A DNA stretch of 64,000 nucleotides from an uncultured Bartonella sp. (GTDB taxonomy: Bacteria; Pseudomonadota; Alphaproteobacteria; Rhizobiales; Rhizobiaceae). This document shows positions 12,517 through 21,633 of this stretch, piece by piece (within the stretch, counting starts at the first letter, position 1; each line of letters begins with the position of its first letter). Under the pieces are notes generated by a model that was given only the letters and a program-made list of their open reading frames with translations, was not told where the DNA came from and did not search any database. Location: assembly GCA_946478665.1 (NCBI GenBank), contig CAMLCZ010000008.1:1-64000 (forward strand), given 5' to 3'. The position numbers and the translations under genes were made by a program.

Positions 12517-12555
12517 GAGAAAAGGCCGCGTTTGGGAGAACGCGCCTTTTCTTTT
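12517..12555 (+). terminator. Strong intrinsic terminator with no gene before it
   Basis: AAAAGGCCGCGTT and AACGCGCCTTTT pair across TGGGAG with a single bulged C, followed by CTTTTT. It reads on the plus strand, but the nearest plus-strand gene upstream ends at 10815, so it must end a short leader or small RNA that starts in the 12.42-12.50 kb region. A purine-rich GGGAGGGAGGAG segment lies just before it. Confidence 0.75.
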
Positions 12556-12895
12556 TATGCTTTATGTATGTAATCGCTCTCGAGCCATACAGTTACGTAG
12601 GACGTTGCAACAACCCGATAATGGCATTTATTTCAGCCTATCAAGTCGCTGTTTTTCAAGAACGATCGGTCTATAACCAACATATTCGAGAATAATAACA
12701 GCACACTGTTATTGCAAATTTACATAATATTTTTCACTTTATAAGTAAAATTAAATATTTTTATTTGTTTTCATAAAAAAAATTAATAGAAACCCTTATG
12801 GATAATATAAATTTATTGCGCCGTTATCATATCAAAACGATAACATCCGATTGATGGCATTTTGTCAGAATTTTTGTCAGTTTTTGCCCAACATC

Positions 12896-12983
12896 AAGCG
12901 AATATCATTACGCTAGCATTCGCTAACAGCGTGATCTGAATGCTAGCATCTGCTAACATTGTGATCTGACATGATATTCGCTT
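12896..12983 (-). repeat. Structured element at the deoR 3' end: 13-bp inverted arms around two imperfect direct repeats
   Basis: AAGCGAATATCAT (12896-12908) and ATGATATTCGCTT (12971-12983) are perfect inverted arms. Between them lie two copies of a roughly 29-bp unit built from GCTAGCAT, CGCTAAC or TGCTAAC, and GTGATCTGA. The right arm overlaps the deoR stop codon, so the transcript can fold into a long cruciform-like structure. It probably terminates or stabilises deoR mRNA, although no T-run is present. The 12556-12895 stretch to its left is AT-rich and holds no supported gene. Confidence 0.75.
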
Positions 12984-13767
12984 AATAGTGCGAGCCACCA
13001 TCATTTTTTGGTACATCTGCAAGCATAACCTTAACATTTTGCTCTTCAAAACGTAATTTATCTTTCTGGGATATGCCACTGTCGCTGATAAGCGTCCAAT
13101 GCGCCGGAAAGTCTGCCCAGCAATGCTGTTCAGCGCGATTAATTTTATGGCTATCAGCCAAAACAACTGTTTTTGCCGCGCGCCTCATCATCGCATCTTT
13201 CAGCACAATCTGGTCCAGACTGGCTTCACATAGCCCTCGCCCGGCCACCACACCATCAGCGCTTGTAAAGAAAATATCAGCGGTCAAATGTTCAAGATTT
13301 TTCAATGCCAAAGCACCAAAAATGCTCATACTGGTATTACGGCATTTACCCCCCAAAATGATTAGATCAAGATGGGGCGCCCCTTGAAGAATAGGTACCA
13401 GCATAAGATTATTGGTGATGATATGTAACTTGCGCTCGACCAATAAATGTCCGAGAGCGCAAATGCTTGATCCAGCATCAAGCATAATTGTATCGCCATC
13501 ACGGATAAGCTCATTGGCAATAGTGGCAATAGCCTGCTTATTGACGCCATAATGCTCCATGCGTTCAACATAGGACATTTCTGGCGCGGCATGATTTAAA
13601 ACTGCGCCACCATATGTTCTTTGAATATGGCCATGTTGTTGAAGAAACTGTAAATCGCGGCGGATTGTGGATGCCGAAACACCAAACTGTTCCGAGAGGT
13701 TATCGACATTGACTGCCTCCATCTTTATTGCCTTGATGAGGTGAGCCAGACGTTCCTTCCTGTTCAT
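12982..13767 (-). CDS. DeoR/GlpR family transcriptional regulator
   Basis: A 261-residue sugar-catabolism repressor. The N-terminal helix-turn-helix is typical of DeoR (LSEQFGVSASTIRRDLQFLQ), and the effector domain resembles a sugar-phosphate isomerase (DAGSSICALGHLL, ITNNLMLVPIL, FFTSADGV). It lies downstream of the permease-kinase-dehydrogenase genes on the same strand, but a strong intrinsic terminator sits in the 203-bp gap. It is the likely regulator of that unit, responding to a phosphorylated intermediate, and the TGCGCAAT octamers upstream of the permease gene are candidate sites. Both points are inference from position. Confidence 0.9.
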   Translation of the reverse strand: MNRKERLAHLIKAIKMEAVNVDNLSEQFGVSASTIRRDLQFLQQHGHIQRTYGGAVLNHAAPEMSYVERMEHYGVNKQAIATIANELIRDGDTIMLDAGSSICALGHLLVERKLHIITNNLMLVPILQGAPHLDLIILGGKCRNTSMSIFGALALKNLEHLTADIFFTSADGVVAGRGLCEASLDQIVLKDAMMRRAAKTVVLADSHKINRAEQHCWADFPAHWTLISDSGISQKDKLRFEEQNVKVMLADVPKNDGGSHY

Positions 13768-13781
13768 AATAATTCTCTTAT

Positions 13782-13829
13782 AAAAAACAAGCAGTCCAGA
13801 TTTTCCGGGGATTTAAACCCAGACTGCTT
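13782..13829 (-). terminator. Intrinsic terminator between pdxA2 and deoR
   Basis: On the minus strand AAGCAGTC and GACTGCTT close a stem-loop that is followed by G and six T. The T-run ends 15 bases before the deoR start codon, so little room is left for a separate deoR promoter. deoR is either transcribed by read-through or from a promoter within the hairpin region. Confidence 0.75.
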
Positions 13830-13970
13830 TTACTTAATTCTGTAATAATAAACCAATTTAATTCATAAACTGATTTTTATGCAATCAATATATCTTATAA
13901 AAAAGATAATGTGATTTAGGTTTATACTTTTATGCGTAAGCCATACAGAACAAAGTTATAAGAGTATTTC

Positions 13971-14963
13971 TTAATTTCTCGGTGCCAAATCGGCAGCTTG
14001 ACGCAATGCCTCAACCAAAGAGCGTTCATCTGCAATGCCTTTGCCAGCAATATCAAATGCCGTTCCATGATCCACAGATGTCCGGATGACCGGTAGACCA
14101 ACTGTAATATTGACGCCGTTTTCCAAGCCCAATACCTTGACTGGAATATGTCCCTGATCGTGGTACATAGCCACAACCATGTCATAATCACCACGCCCTG
14201 CAAGGTAGAATAATGTATCCCCTGGTAACGGGCCAACAACATTCCAGCCTTTTTCCTGACATGCTTTAACAGCTGGCACAATTTTCGCTTCTTCTTCGCC
14301 ATAACCGAACAGGCCATGTTCACCAGCGTGCGGATTGATTGCGCAAACGGCAATTTTCGGATTTTCCATACCGCGTTTTACCAAAACATCATGACCACGG
14401 GCGATAACACGTTCTACCAAACCTGGTTCAATTTTAGCGACCGCATCAATAAGGCCGATATGGGTTGTAACGTGGATCACTCTTAATTTCGGCGTGACCA
14501 ACATCATGGAAACTTCAGGCGTATTTGTTAAATGTGCCAAAAGCTCGGTATGGCCAGGAAACTTATGATCTGCGGCATGTAAAGCTTCTTTACACAAAGG
14601 CGCTGTACAAATTGCTTGCGCTTTACCGTCAATAACAATTTCTGCGGCTTTTTTAATGTATTGATAGGCAGCTTCGCCAGACTCTTTCAAAACAACACCA
14701 AATGGGTGGTCTTCTTTAAGAAGTTTGAGATCAATACAATCAACAACACCAAATTTTGGGTCAGCATCTTCAATGCGGTCGATAGATCTTACGGTTAAGT
14801 TTGTATGGACGATTTTGCCAACCTGCTCCAACCGCTTGGCGTCGCCAATAACAACCGGCTCGCACATATCATATACTTCGGCATTGCCCAATGCTTTCAT
14901 AATCACCTCTGGTCCGATACCAGACGGATCACCCATTGTAATCACAACTCTTGGCCTACTCAT
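13971..14963 (-). CDS. pdxA2: PdxA2-type 4-phosphate dehydrogenase (D-threonate/D-erythronate 4-phosphate)
   Basis: PdxA-like NAD-dependent oxidative decarboxylase, 330 residues, close to vitamin B6 PdxA in sequence. The family opening RPRVVITMGDPSGIGPEVIM and the metal-binding/catalytic segment YHDQGHIPVKVL, then TSVDHGTAFDIAGKG, are intact. Its start overlaps the stop of the DUF1537 kinase by one base (TAATG). In such kinase/PdxA2 pairs the established role is oxidation of D-threonate 4-phosphate to dihydroxyacetone phosphate and CO2, rather than pyridoxal phosphate synthesis. The operon partner is what favours PdxA2; sequence alone does not exclude PdxA. Confidence 0.9.
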   Translation of the reverse strand: MSRPRVVITMGDPSGIGPEVIMKALGNAEVYDMCEPVVIGDAKRLEQVGKIVHTNLTVRSIDRIEDADPKFGVVDCIDLKLLKEDHPFGVVLKESGEAAYQYIKKAAEIVIDGKAQAICTAPLCKEALHAADHKFPGHTELLAHLTNTPEVSMMLVTPKLRVIHVTTHIGLIDAVAKIEPGLVERVIARGHDVLVKRGMENPKIAVCAINPHAGEHGLFGYGEEEAKIVPAVKACQEKGWNVVGPLPGDTLFYLAGRGDYDMVVAMYHDQGHIPVKVLGLENGVNITVGLPVIRTSVDHGTAFDIAGKGIADERSLVEALRQAADLAPRN

Positions 14964-16216
14964 TAAAGTTTTCCTTCTTTTCTAATCAGGGTTAGCCGGT
15001 CAAAAATACGCACAAGACTGTTCTCGTCACCAAAAGCACCAGCTTTTGTTGCAACAGGAACCTTGGTTTCTCCGCGTGTTAGACCCAAAGAGACCCCAGC
15101 TTCAATTTCATCGCTTAATTCAATGCCATTTATGCCGAAGGAATCCATCAAAAAGCTAGCTGTCTCGCCGCCTGTTGCGGCAAAACCTGCAAGATGAGGC
15201 GCAACATTTTTTAAAACGTCGCTCAAGTTTTTAGCCAATTGAGACCCCATAGACATATCGATATTTTCACCCATGGTGATTTCTACCAAAACGTCACCGC
15301 TGTTTTGCAATGTTTGCGAAATATTATTGGCAATTTCACCCAACTCTGCACTAGCAGATAGCAGAAGTTCGGGCGAGATAGGAAAATGTTTTATATTTCG
15401 TGTCGATAGCAATTCTTTTGCTGCACGGCGCGACGCATTGGCCAATGAGCCAACAACAATCATGACACCGCCATCCATTCTTACCGCCGTTTGCGCATCA
15501 CGTGGTGCTAATGCACAACGTGCGGCAAATGCGTGCGCAAGACCTGCACTACCAATGAAAAAGTGTGATGCATCCGCACGCGAAAACACTGAAGCAATAC
15601 GCTGCAAGTCTTCGACTGTTTCGGCATCAAAAATAAGCACAGGATAATCGGCGCTATTTTCCAACTCTGCAATATATTGCGAAAGAACCTCTTCTGAACT
15701 GCGCAATTTATCCAAGCCTATCACAAATGCAGTAAGACCTGCATCTTCAATGATCTGCTTCATATCCGAAGTAGGATAGGTATGGTCGCGTTGCCAAAGC
15801 TCTGTGCTTTCCAATGGCACACCATTGACAATAATCTTGCCATTCTTGGTGATACGGCCAGTTGCTGGAAAAGCAGGTGCCAGAACACCAATGCCACGCC
15901 CTGTCTTTTTCTTCAAGAATTGCGCAGTTTGCGCAATAATTGCTGCTGGTTGACCGCGCAATGTCGAATCAATTTTGCAGAAAAGAAATACACCTTCAGA
16001 CCACAGGTTTTCCAAACACTTTTCCTGAAGAGCCGCGCTATCCTTAGAAGGCAGTTCACGCCCATCTGTATTAAAGGAAAAGATCTGGGTACGGTTTTCT
16101 TTTGAAGGGAAAGTCGTACCCCAACCCACTGTTGCCTCTGTGCCACGCCGACAATAGGCAATGGCACAATCGGCGGCACCTGTCAGATCATCTGCGAGGA
16201 TAAGCCAGTTTTTCAT
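14963..16216 (-). CDS. Four-carbon acid sugar kinase (DUF1537, DtnK/OtnK family)
   Basis: A 417-residue kinase with the N-terminal family motif LILADDLTGAADCAIAYCRR, where the acidic residues bind the substrate. The C-terminal nucleotide-binding domain holds VGSLANASRRAAKELL and GGETASFLMDSFGI. DUF1537 enzymes phosphorylate four-carbon aldonic acids such as D-threonate, L-threonate or 3-oxo-tetronate. Pairing with PdxA2, and the absence of a tetronate dehydrogenase or isomerase nearby, points to D-threonate kinase. It starts 16 bp after the permease stop. The exact substrate is inferred. Confidence 0.9.
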   Translation of the reverse strand: MKNWLILADDLTGAADCAIAYCRRGTEATVGWGTTFPSKENRTQIFSFNTDGRELPSKDSAALQEKCLENLWSEGVFLFCKIDSTLRGQPAAIIAQTAQFLKKKTGRGIGVLAPAFPATGRITKNGKIIVNGVPLESTELWQRDHTYPTSDMKQIIEDAGLTAFVIGLDKLRSSEEVLSQYIAELENSADYPVLIFDAETVEDLQRIASVFSRADASHFFIGSAGLAHAFAARCALAPRDAQTAVRMDGGVMIVVGSLANASRRAAKELLSTRNIKHFPISPELLLSASAELGEIANNISQTLQNSGDVLVEITMGENIDMSMGSQLAKNLSDVLKNVAPHLAGFAATGGETASFLMDSFGINGIELSDEIEAGVSLGLTRGETKVPVATKAGAFGDENSLVRIFDRLTLIRKEGKL

Positions 16217-16232
16217 GAAACAGCCCCTTTAA

Positions 16233-17216
16233 TTATAAGCCGGTTTCTTCATTTGGTTCTGCTTCTGGCTTACCAAATTTCTTTGAAACCCAAGCTGTCA
16301 AAAATGGCACAAGAACTGTTGTAATAACCACGCATGCTGCAACCAGCATTGTAGCCGGACCAGCAGCTGCTGCATAAGCTGGATTGGCTGCTGCAACGAT
16401 AGCAGGAACAGCGGCGGCATTACCTGCGGTAGATGCTGCGGCAACACCAGCAACACCAGTACCACCTGTTAATCTGTCAGCAAAGAAGAGTGGGATACCG
16501 GTCACAATAACAACACCGACACCCATAGCAAGACCAAGCAAACCAGCGTGCCAAACCTTGGATAAATCAAGTGAAGCACCCAGCGCAAAAGCAAAGAACG
16601 GTATCATAACGCCACTTGCCTTGCCCAAGAACTCACGCATTTCTTTGTCGAGATTGCCCAAAATCATACCAACAACCAATGGCAGAATGCTGCCAACAAG
16701 GGCTTGCCAAGGAAATGCTGCAAGACCGGCAACACCCAAAGTAACCATGGTCAAGAATGGACCAGATTCAAGACACATAATGGTGTAAGCACCAACATCA
16801 CGTGGACGCCCATATTGTCCCATCAACGCCATATAAAGACCGCCATTGGTATCATTAAGCGAAGCAACCAGCGCAAGCGTAGAAATACCAATGAAAACAC
16901 CCGAAGTAACCGGCGCTTCGCCCAAGAAACGTCCGGCAATAACTCCAACGAGGATGGCAACGCCAACTTTTACGGCAAACAATGTGCCGCCTTTTTTAAT
17001 GATATAAGGCGCAGCCTTAAAATTAATACTTGCCCCCATACATACATAAAATACCGCAAGAATTGGGAGTGACCCCTTAAACAACGCCCCAGTAAACGAA
17101 CCAAAAAACGTTGGTGCCGTAGGGAAAAAAGTGGCAATTAACGCCCCTATCAACAATGGCACAACCATCATGCCACCAGGTACTTTTTCTATCCCACGTT
17201 TGATCGGAATTTGCAT
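16233..17216 (-). CDS. 2-keto-3-deoxygluconate permease family transporter (KdgT)
   Basis: An inner-membrane symporter of the KdgT family, 327 residues, about ten membrane spans and many Gly/Ala-rich helices, starting [20 protein letters not shown]. The frame runs open to 17378, but the ATG at 17216 has GGAGGA eight bases upstream and gives exactly the family length. As first gene of the permease-kinase-PdxA2 unit it most likely imports the four-carbon acid rather than 2-keto-3-deoxygluconate. KdgT homologues are known in acid-sugar kinase operons. Upstream lies a cluster of TGCGCAAT octamers. Confidence 0.93.
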   Translation of the reverse strand: MQIPIKRGIEKVPGGMMVVPLLIGALIATFFPTAPTFFGSFTGALFKGSLPILAVFYVCMGASINFKAAPYIIKKGGTLFAVKVGVAILVGVIAGRFLGEAPVTSGVFIGISTLALVASLNDTNGGLYMALMGQYGRPRDVGAYTIMCLESGPFLTMVTLGVAGLAAFPWQALVGSILPLVVGMILGNLDKEMREFLGKASGVMIPFFAFALGASLDLSKVWHAGLLGLAMGVGVVIVTGIPLFFADRLTGGTGVAGVAAASTAGNAAAVPAIVAAANPAYAAAAGPATMLVAACVVITTVLVPFLTAWVSKKFGKPEAEPNEETGL

Positions 17217-17769
17217 CTTATGTCCTCCAAAAATTGCGCCCCTCAAAACCTGCGCAATGAACTGATGATGGTTATTTTTTGCGCAATTTGCGCAATGAGT
17301 CAAACAAAATCGCACAAAATTTAACAAATATGCGCAATTAGAGCATTTTATTCCGTAAAAATTGTATATTTTGTGCAAACTCGTTAAACGTGTGAGTCAT
17401 AAGCGCAAATGGTCATTTATCGCCACATTCTCCGTCCCGTCTTCTGCCCTTAATGACAATAGAGACTTTATAAAAACTAATGAATTCAAATATTTTAGCG
17501 AAATTTATGTTTGTTTTTCGCAAAACTGCTGTCGCCAAATTTTATGCGGATTGCGCACGATTCTTTGCAAAGAAAATGCATAAAATGACAGTAGAATAGA
17601 TCAAAATGCGCAATTTATGATTGTTTTAACCATGTGCAACAAATCTGGGGAAGTTTTTGTAGCCCTATCCTGCGAGCACAGATTTTTTCATCAATTAGGT
17701 CAAAATCATTTAGCAAAAATCATTTAACCAGCATCATTTGCAAATCACAAAACGGAACGCCTAACACGA
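17217..17769. promoter_or_regulatory. Acid-sugar operon control region with six TGCGCAAT octamers
   Basis: TGCGCAAT occurs at 17251-17258, 17280-17287, 17289-17296, 17331-17338 and 17607-17614, and inverted (ATTGCGCA) at 17550-17557. The pair at 17280/17289 is spaced nine bases apart. This density is far above chance for an octamer in about 370 bp. The sites sit upstream of the kdgT start and are good candidates for the DeoR-family repressor encoded in the same unit. No gene is supported in this interval. Confidence 0.6.
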
Positions 17770-18933
17770 TCAATCAGCCAACGCTGTTATTATATGATCT
17801 AGAACAATTCTGCCCTGTTTGGTTGCCCGAAGACGCGTGTTACCAACTGATTCGATAAGGCCATCCTGTTGCAGCCCGCTGATAGTTTTTGCATTAAGAC
17901 TGTGCCCAGCCAATTTTTCATAACCGACAAGATCCAGACCTTCATAAAGACGAAGCCCCATAAGCAACATTTCCTGTGCCTGTTCACTTAATGTCAAATG
18001 TTCTTCCTCAACAATGCCATGCCCCTGCTGTTCTACAAGAGAAAGCCATTGTTCGGGGAGTTTTTCGGTTATCGTCACTAATCTGGTTTTACCGTTGTTT
18101 TCATGGGAGGCTGGCATAAATCGCCCATGCGCCCCTGGCCCAACACCAACATATTGCTGATAACGCCAATATAGAAGATTATGTTGCGACTCAGCCCCCG
18201 GAACAGCATGATTGGAAATCTCATAGGCGGGCAAGCCACAATCTGCCGTGATATTCTGTGTCAGCTCATAAAGGTCGGCCGCTAGTTCGGGGTCAGGCAA
18301 TTGAAACTTTCCTGCTTCATATAACCTATGAAAAGCCGTCCCCTCTTCAATGGTCAATTGGTAAAGCGAAAGATGATCGGCAGCAAGATCAATTGCCTGT
18401 CGAAGCTCTTGTTCCCAAGCACCCAATGTTTGTTGAGGACGGGCATATATCAGATCGAATGACAGTCGAGGAAAAATTTTCCGTGCAAGTTCGATCGCAT
18501 ATAGAGCCTGTTTTACATCATGAATACGGCCAAGTCTTTTCAACTCTGTGTCGTCCAGCGATTGAACGCCAAGCGAAAGACGATTGACGCCAGCCGCGCG
18601 ATACCCAAGAAACCTATCGGCTTCTACACTGGATGGGTTGGCTTCCATGGTAATTTCAGCATTTTCTGCAATAGGCCAATTGCGGTCAACGGCCTGCAAA
18701 ATTGCGTCTAATGTTGCAGGAGCCATTAATGAGGGCGTGCCGCCGCCAATAAAAACACTGGTAACTTTTCGTGCGCCTGTGAGCTGGCGCATTGTTTCCA
18801 TTTCACGCGTAAAGCCGGCAACAAAACGCGGTTCATCTACCCCCTTCATGCGTACATGGGAATTAAAATCACAATAAGGACATTTGGCAGCACAAAATGG
18901 CCAATGGATATAAACGCCAAAAGGTTCGGTCAT
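17770..18933 (-). CDS. hemW: Radical SAM family heme chaperone HemW
   Basis: HemW binds heme and a 4Fe-4S cluster and delivers heme to target proteins; it was formerly annotated as oxygen-independent coproporphyrinogen oxidase. The radical-SAM motif is near the N-terminus in [17 protein letters not shown] (CxxxCxxC), followed by GGGTPSLM for SAM binding and VGPGAHGRF later. The 387-residue length fits HemW and lacks the N-terminal extension of true HemN. The start overlaps the rdgB stop by four bases. The order rph-rdgB-hemW is standard in this order of bacteria. Confidence 0.95.
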   Translation of the reverse strand: MTEPFGVYIHWPFCAAKCPYCDFNSHVRMKGVDEPRFVAGFTREMETMRQLTGARKVTSVFIGGGTPSLMAPATLDAILQAVDRNWPIAENAEITMEANPSSVEADRFLGYRAAGVNRLSLGVQSLDDTELKRLGRIHDVKQALYAIELARKIFPRLSFDLIYARPQQTLGAWEQELRQAIDLAADHLSLYQLTIEEGTAFHRLYEAGKFQLPDPELAADLYELTQNITADCGLPAYEISNHAVPGAESQHNLLYWRYQQYVGVGPGAHGRFMPASHENNGKTRLVTITEKLPEQWLSLVEQQGHGIVEEEHLTLSEQAQEMLLMGLRLYEGLDLVGYEKLAGHSLNAKTISGLQQDGLIESVGNTRLRATKQGRIVLDHIITALAD

Positions 18934-19577
18934 ACTTTTTGCAGCAACTCTTCAGCAAAAAGTTTAAAGGCACGTGCCCGATGGGATAAGGCTGTTTTGT
19001 CACCCGGTTTCCAGCCGTGTTTTTCCTGTGCGGTCATTTGACCAAATGTTTTTTCATAACCTTCTGGTTGAAAAATTGGGTCAAAACCAAAGCCGTCACC
19101 GCCACGTGGCGGCCATACCAAGGTACCTTCAATTTCACCACGAAAATATTCCGCGTGACCATCTGGCCAAGCAAGACACAAAACCGAAACAAAGCGGCCA
19201 TGTCTTTTATCCGCTGTTGTAGCACCAGCTTTTTCCAATGCGTCTTCAACCTTTTGCATGGCTTTATCAAAATCACGGTGGCCGTCTGGTTGAATAGCCC
19301 AATCAGCCGTATAAACACCTGGGGCTTTATCAAGCGCATCGGCTTCAAGCCCAGAATCGTCAGACAATGCAGGCAAGCCTGTTGCTTTGGCAGCGGAAAA
19401 CGCCTTGATATAGGCGTTTTCTTCAAATTGCGTGCCGGTTTCTGCCGGTTCAGGCAAACCGAGCTCTCCAGCAGAGGTTGTCTCAAAGCCAAAAGGACCG
19501 ATAAGATCTGCTATTTCACGCAATTTACCAGCATTATGTGTTGCCACAACCAGCTTTTTCCCTTCAAGCTTTCTCAT
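18930..19577 (-). CDS. rdgB: XTP/dITP diphosphatase (non-canonical purine NTP pyrophosphatase)
   Basis: House-cleaning enzyme that hydrolyses dITP, XTP and other deaminated purine nucleotides to monophosphates, protecting DNA. Family motifs are intact: [13 protein letters not shown] at the N-terminus, [20 protein letters not shown] in the middle and [20 protein letters not shown], then [11 protein letters not shown] at the C-terminus. It has 215 residues. It lies between rph (11 bp upstream) and hemW (4-bp overlap), so the three form one transcription unit. Confidence 0.96.
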   Translation of the reverse strand: MRKLEGKKLVVATHNAGKLREIADLIGPFGFETTSAGELGLPEPAETGTQFEENAYIKAFSAAKATGLPALSDDSGLEADALDKAPGVYTADWAIQPDGHRDFDKAMQKVEDALEKAGATTADKRHGRFVSVLCLAWPDGHAEYFRGEIEGTLVWPPRGGDGFGFDPIFQPEGYEKTFGQMTAQEKHGWKPGDKTALSHRARAFKLFAEELLQKV

Positions 19578-19588
19578 AAACCTAACCT

Positions 19589-20308
19589 TTATTCTGCAAT
19601 TGCTTTTTTCTGTAATTCTATCAAGTGGTGGATACCGCCTTTAGCAAGCCCCATGAGTGTGGAAAATTCCGTCTCTGTAAATGGCTCACCTTCTGCAGTG
19701 CCCTGAATTTCTACAATACCACCTTTGCCAGTCATCACAAAATTGGAATCTGTTTCTGCGTTGGAGTCTTCCGCATAATCCAAATCCAACACTGGCGTGC
19801 CTTGATAAATACCGCAGGAAACGGCCGCGACATGATCTTTCAACACTTTATCGCGCAGCACCATTTGGCGTGTTTCCATCCAACCAAGGCAGTCATATAA
19901 TGCCACCCATGCACCGGTGATAGAGGCTGTCCGTGTGCCGCCATCTGCTTGAACAACATCACAGTCAATTGTTATTTGCATCTCGCCCAATGCTTTAAGG
20001 TCTACCACCGCACGCAAGGAACGGCTAATAAGGCGCTGTATTTCCATTGTACGCCCACCTTGCTTGCCAGAAGCGGCCTCACGGCGCATTCTCTCACCAG
20101 TGGAGCGAGGCAGCATACCATATTCTGCTGTAACCCAGCCTTTGCCAGAATTGCGCATCCATGCTGGAACACGTTCTTCAAGACTTGCTGTACACAATAC
20201 ATGCGTGTCTCCGAATTTTACCAAGCATGATCCTTCAGCATGTTTATTAACGTGGCGCTCAAATGAAACAGAACGCATCTCATTGGCCGCACGATTGGAT
20301 GGACGCAT
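19589..20308 (-). CDS. rph: Ribonuclease PH
   Basis: Phosphorolytic 3'-5' exoribonuclease that trims tRNA 3' ends. The protein starts [20 protein letters not shown] and carries the conserved core [20 protein letters not shown], then [16 protein letters not shown] and [16 protein letters not shown]-like residues in [17 protein letters not shown]. The frame opens at 20323, but the ATG at 20308 has AAAGGA well placed and matches family length (239 residues). It is divergent from hrcA with a 106-bp shared promoter region. Confidence 0.96.
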   Translation of the reverse strand: MRPSNRAANEMRSVSFERHVNKHAEGSCLVKFGDTHVLCTASLEERVPAWMRNSGKGWVTAEYGMLPRSTGERMRREAASGKQGGRTMEIQRLISRSLRAVVDLKALGEMQITIDCDVVQADGGTRTASITGAWVALYDCLGWMETRQMVLRDKVLKDHVAAVSCGIYQGTPVLDLDYAEDSNAETDSNFVMTGKGGIVEIQGTAEGEPFTETEFSTLMGLAKGGIHHLIELQKKAIAE

Positions 20309-20352
20309 AACTTTTCCTTTCAAGAATATCTTTTTTAGCTTCTTTAGACTAT

Positions 20353-20382
20353 TTGACCCAGCTTTGGCAAAACTTATATAAA
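20353..20382 (+). promoter_or_regulatory. Probable hrcA promoter
   Basis: TTGACC at 20353-20358 and TATAAA at 20377-20382 are 18 bases apart (or TATATA at 20375 with 16), about 35 bases before the hrcA ATG. No CIRCE inverted repeat (TTAGCACTC-N9-GAGTGCTAA) was seen here. Confidence 0.5.
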
Positions 20383-20414
20383 GGGCAGCGAGTTTTCATA
20401 ATTGAAGTGAAACA

Positions 20415-21485
20415 ATGAAACGAAATTTCATTCCTGATGAACTGAAAGGTCTTGATGAGCGATCACGCGATATTTTCCGTCGCATCGTTGAAACCTATCT
20501 GAGCGAAGGTGACCCTGTTGGCTCGCGCAATTTGTCGCGCCAACTGCCACACAGTCTTTCACCTGCAACAATACGCTCGGTCATGAGTGACCTTGAGCAT
20601 CTCGGGCTAATCTATTCACCGCATATTTCAGCCGGTCGCATACCGACACAATCGGGCTTAAGATTTTTTGTCGATGCATTTATCGAGGTTGGGGACCTGC
20701 CCTCCGATGAACGTAAAGCCATTGAAGCACGTGTTGAAGAAGCTGGACATGCTCAATCTGTTGAACAGTTTTTAACAGAAGCCAGCCAGATTCTATCAGG
20801 CCTGTCACGCGGTGCGGGTTTGGTTTTAGCCACCAAAAATGAAGGTACCCTGAAACATATTGAGTTTGTAAGGCTTGATACTGCGCGTGCGCTTGCCGTG
20901 CTGGTGACGCAGAAAGGTGATGTTGAAAACCGCATCATCACTTTGCCTGAAGGGGTTACCCATTCCCAGTTGAGTGAGGCAACCAATTTTCTAAATGCCC
21001 ATATCCAAGGGCGCACGCTGAACGAAGCAAAGGTAGAAATTACGCGTCTGCGTGAAGAAACAAAAGCAGCTTTGGATGAACTGTCGCAACATTTGGTAGA
21101 TGCTGGATTGGCCGTATGGGGGGGTGAAGATAAGGGGCATAAAACGCAACTTATCGTTCGTGGCCGTGGCAATCTTTTGGAAGATGTAAAAGCAACCGAA
21201 GATCTTGAAAGACTAAGACATTTGTTTGATGATCTGGAAACCCGTGAAAGCATGATGCAATTGCTTGATCTTGCCGAAGAAGGCTCAGGGGTGCGTATTT
21301 TTATCGGTTCGGAAAACAAGCTCTTTTCATTATCCGGCTCATCATTGGTTGTAGCGCCATATTGTGATTCAAACCAGCATGTGATTGGAGCGCTTGGCGT
21401 GATTGGACCAACCAGACTAAACTATGCCCGCATTGTACCGATGGTGGATTATACAGCACAACTTGTTTCGCGCCTTCTCAAATGA
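20415..21485 (+). CDS. hrcA: Heat-inducible transcriptional repressor HrcA
   Basis: Repressor of groESL and sometimes dnaK by binding CIRCE; its activity depends on GroEL. The N-terminal winged helix ([40 protein letters not shown]) and [19 protein letters not shown] are diagnostic, and the C-terminus has [19 protein letters not shown]. It has 356 residues, normal. No CIRCE element occurs in the window. In related genomes grpE follows directly, but here a four-gene block of about 4.1 kb lies between hrcA and grpE. Confidence 0.96.
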   Translation: MKRNFIPDELKGLDERSRDIFRRIVETYLSEGDPVGSRNLSRQLPHSLSPATIRSVMSDLEHLGLIYSPHISAGRIPTQSGLRFFVDAFIEVGDLPSDERKAIEARVEEAGHAQSVEQFLTEASQILSGLSRGAGLVLATKNEGTLKHIEFVRLDTARALAVLVTQKGDVENRIITLPEGVTHSQLSEATNFLNAHIQGRTLNEAKVEITRLREETKAALDELSQHLVDAGLAVWGGEDKGHKTQLIVRGRGNLLEDVKATEDLERLRHLFDDLETRESMMQLLDLAEEGSGVRIFIGSENKLFSLSGSSLVVAPYCDSNQHVIGALGVIGPTRLNYARIVPMVDYTAQLVSRLLK

Positions 21486-21633
21486 TAGCCCAAACGAAAA
21501 GCTATAGATTCCAGCTATTATATCGTTTAGTAATCACTTGAGAATTATGATTGATTTGCAATTGATTGCCTGAATGGTTATTGAATTAAACCGATTTGCA
21601 GCTTTCAAGAAAATGTTGAAGAAAGCAATATAT

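Noticed and set aside
12414-12695. 93-codon plus-strand frame over the orphan terminator
   Set aside because: It reads straight through a strong terminator, has no ribosome binding site and no motif.
17216-17378. N-terminal extension of KdgT
   Set aside because: The 54 extra residues are Cys-rich and unlike the family, and GGAGGA marks the internal ATG.
20324-20414. CIRCE operator upstream of hrcA
   Set aside because: No TTAGCACTC/GAGTGCTAA arms were found here or before grpE.
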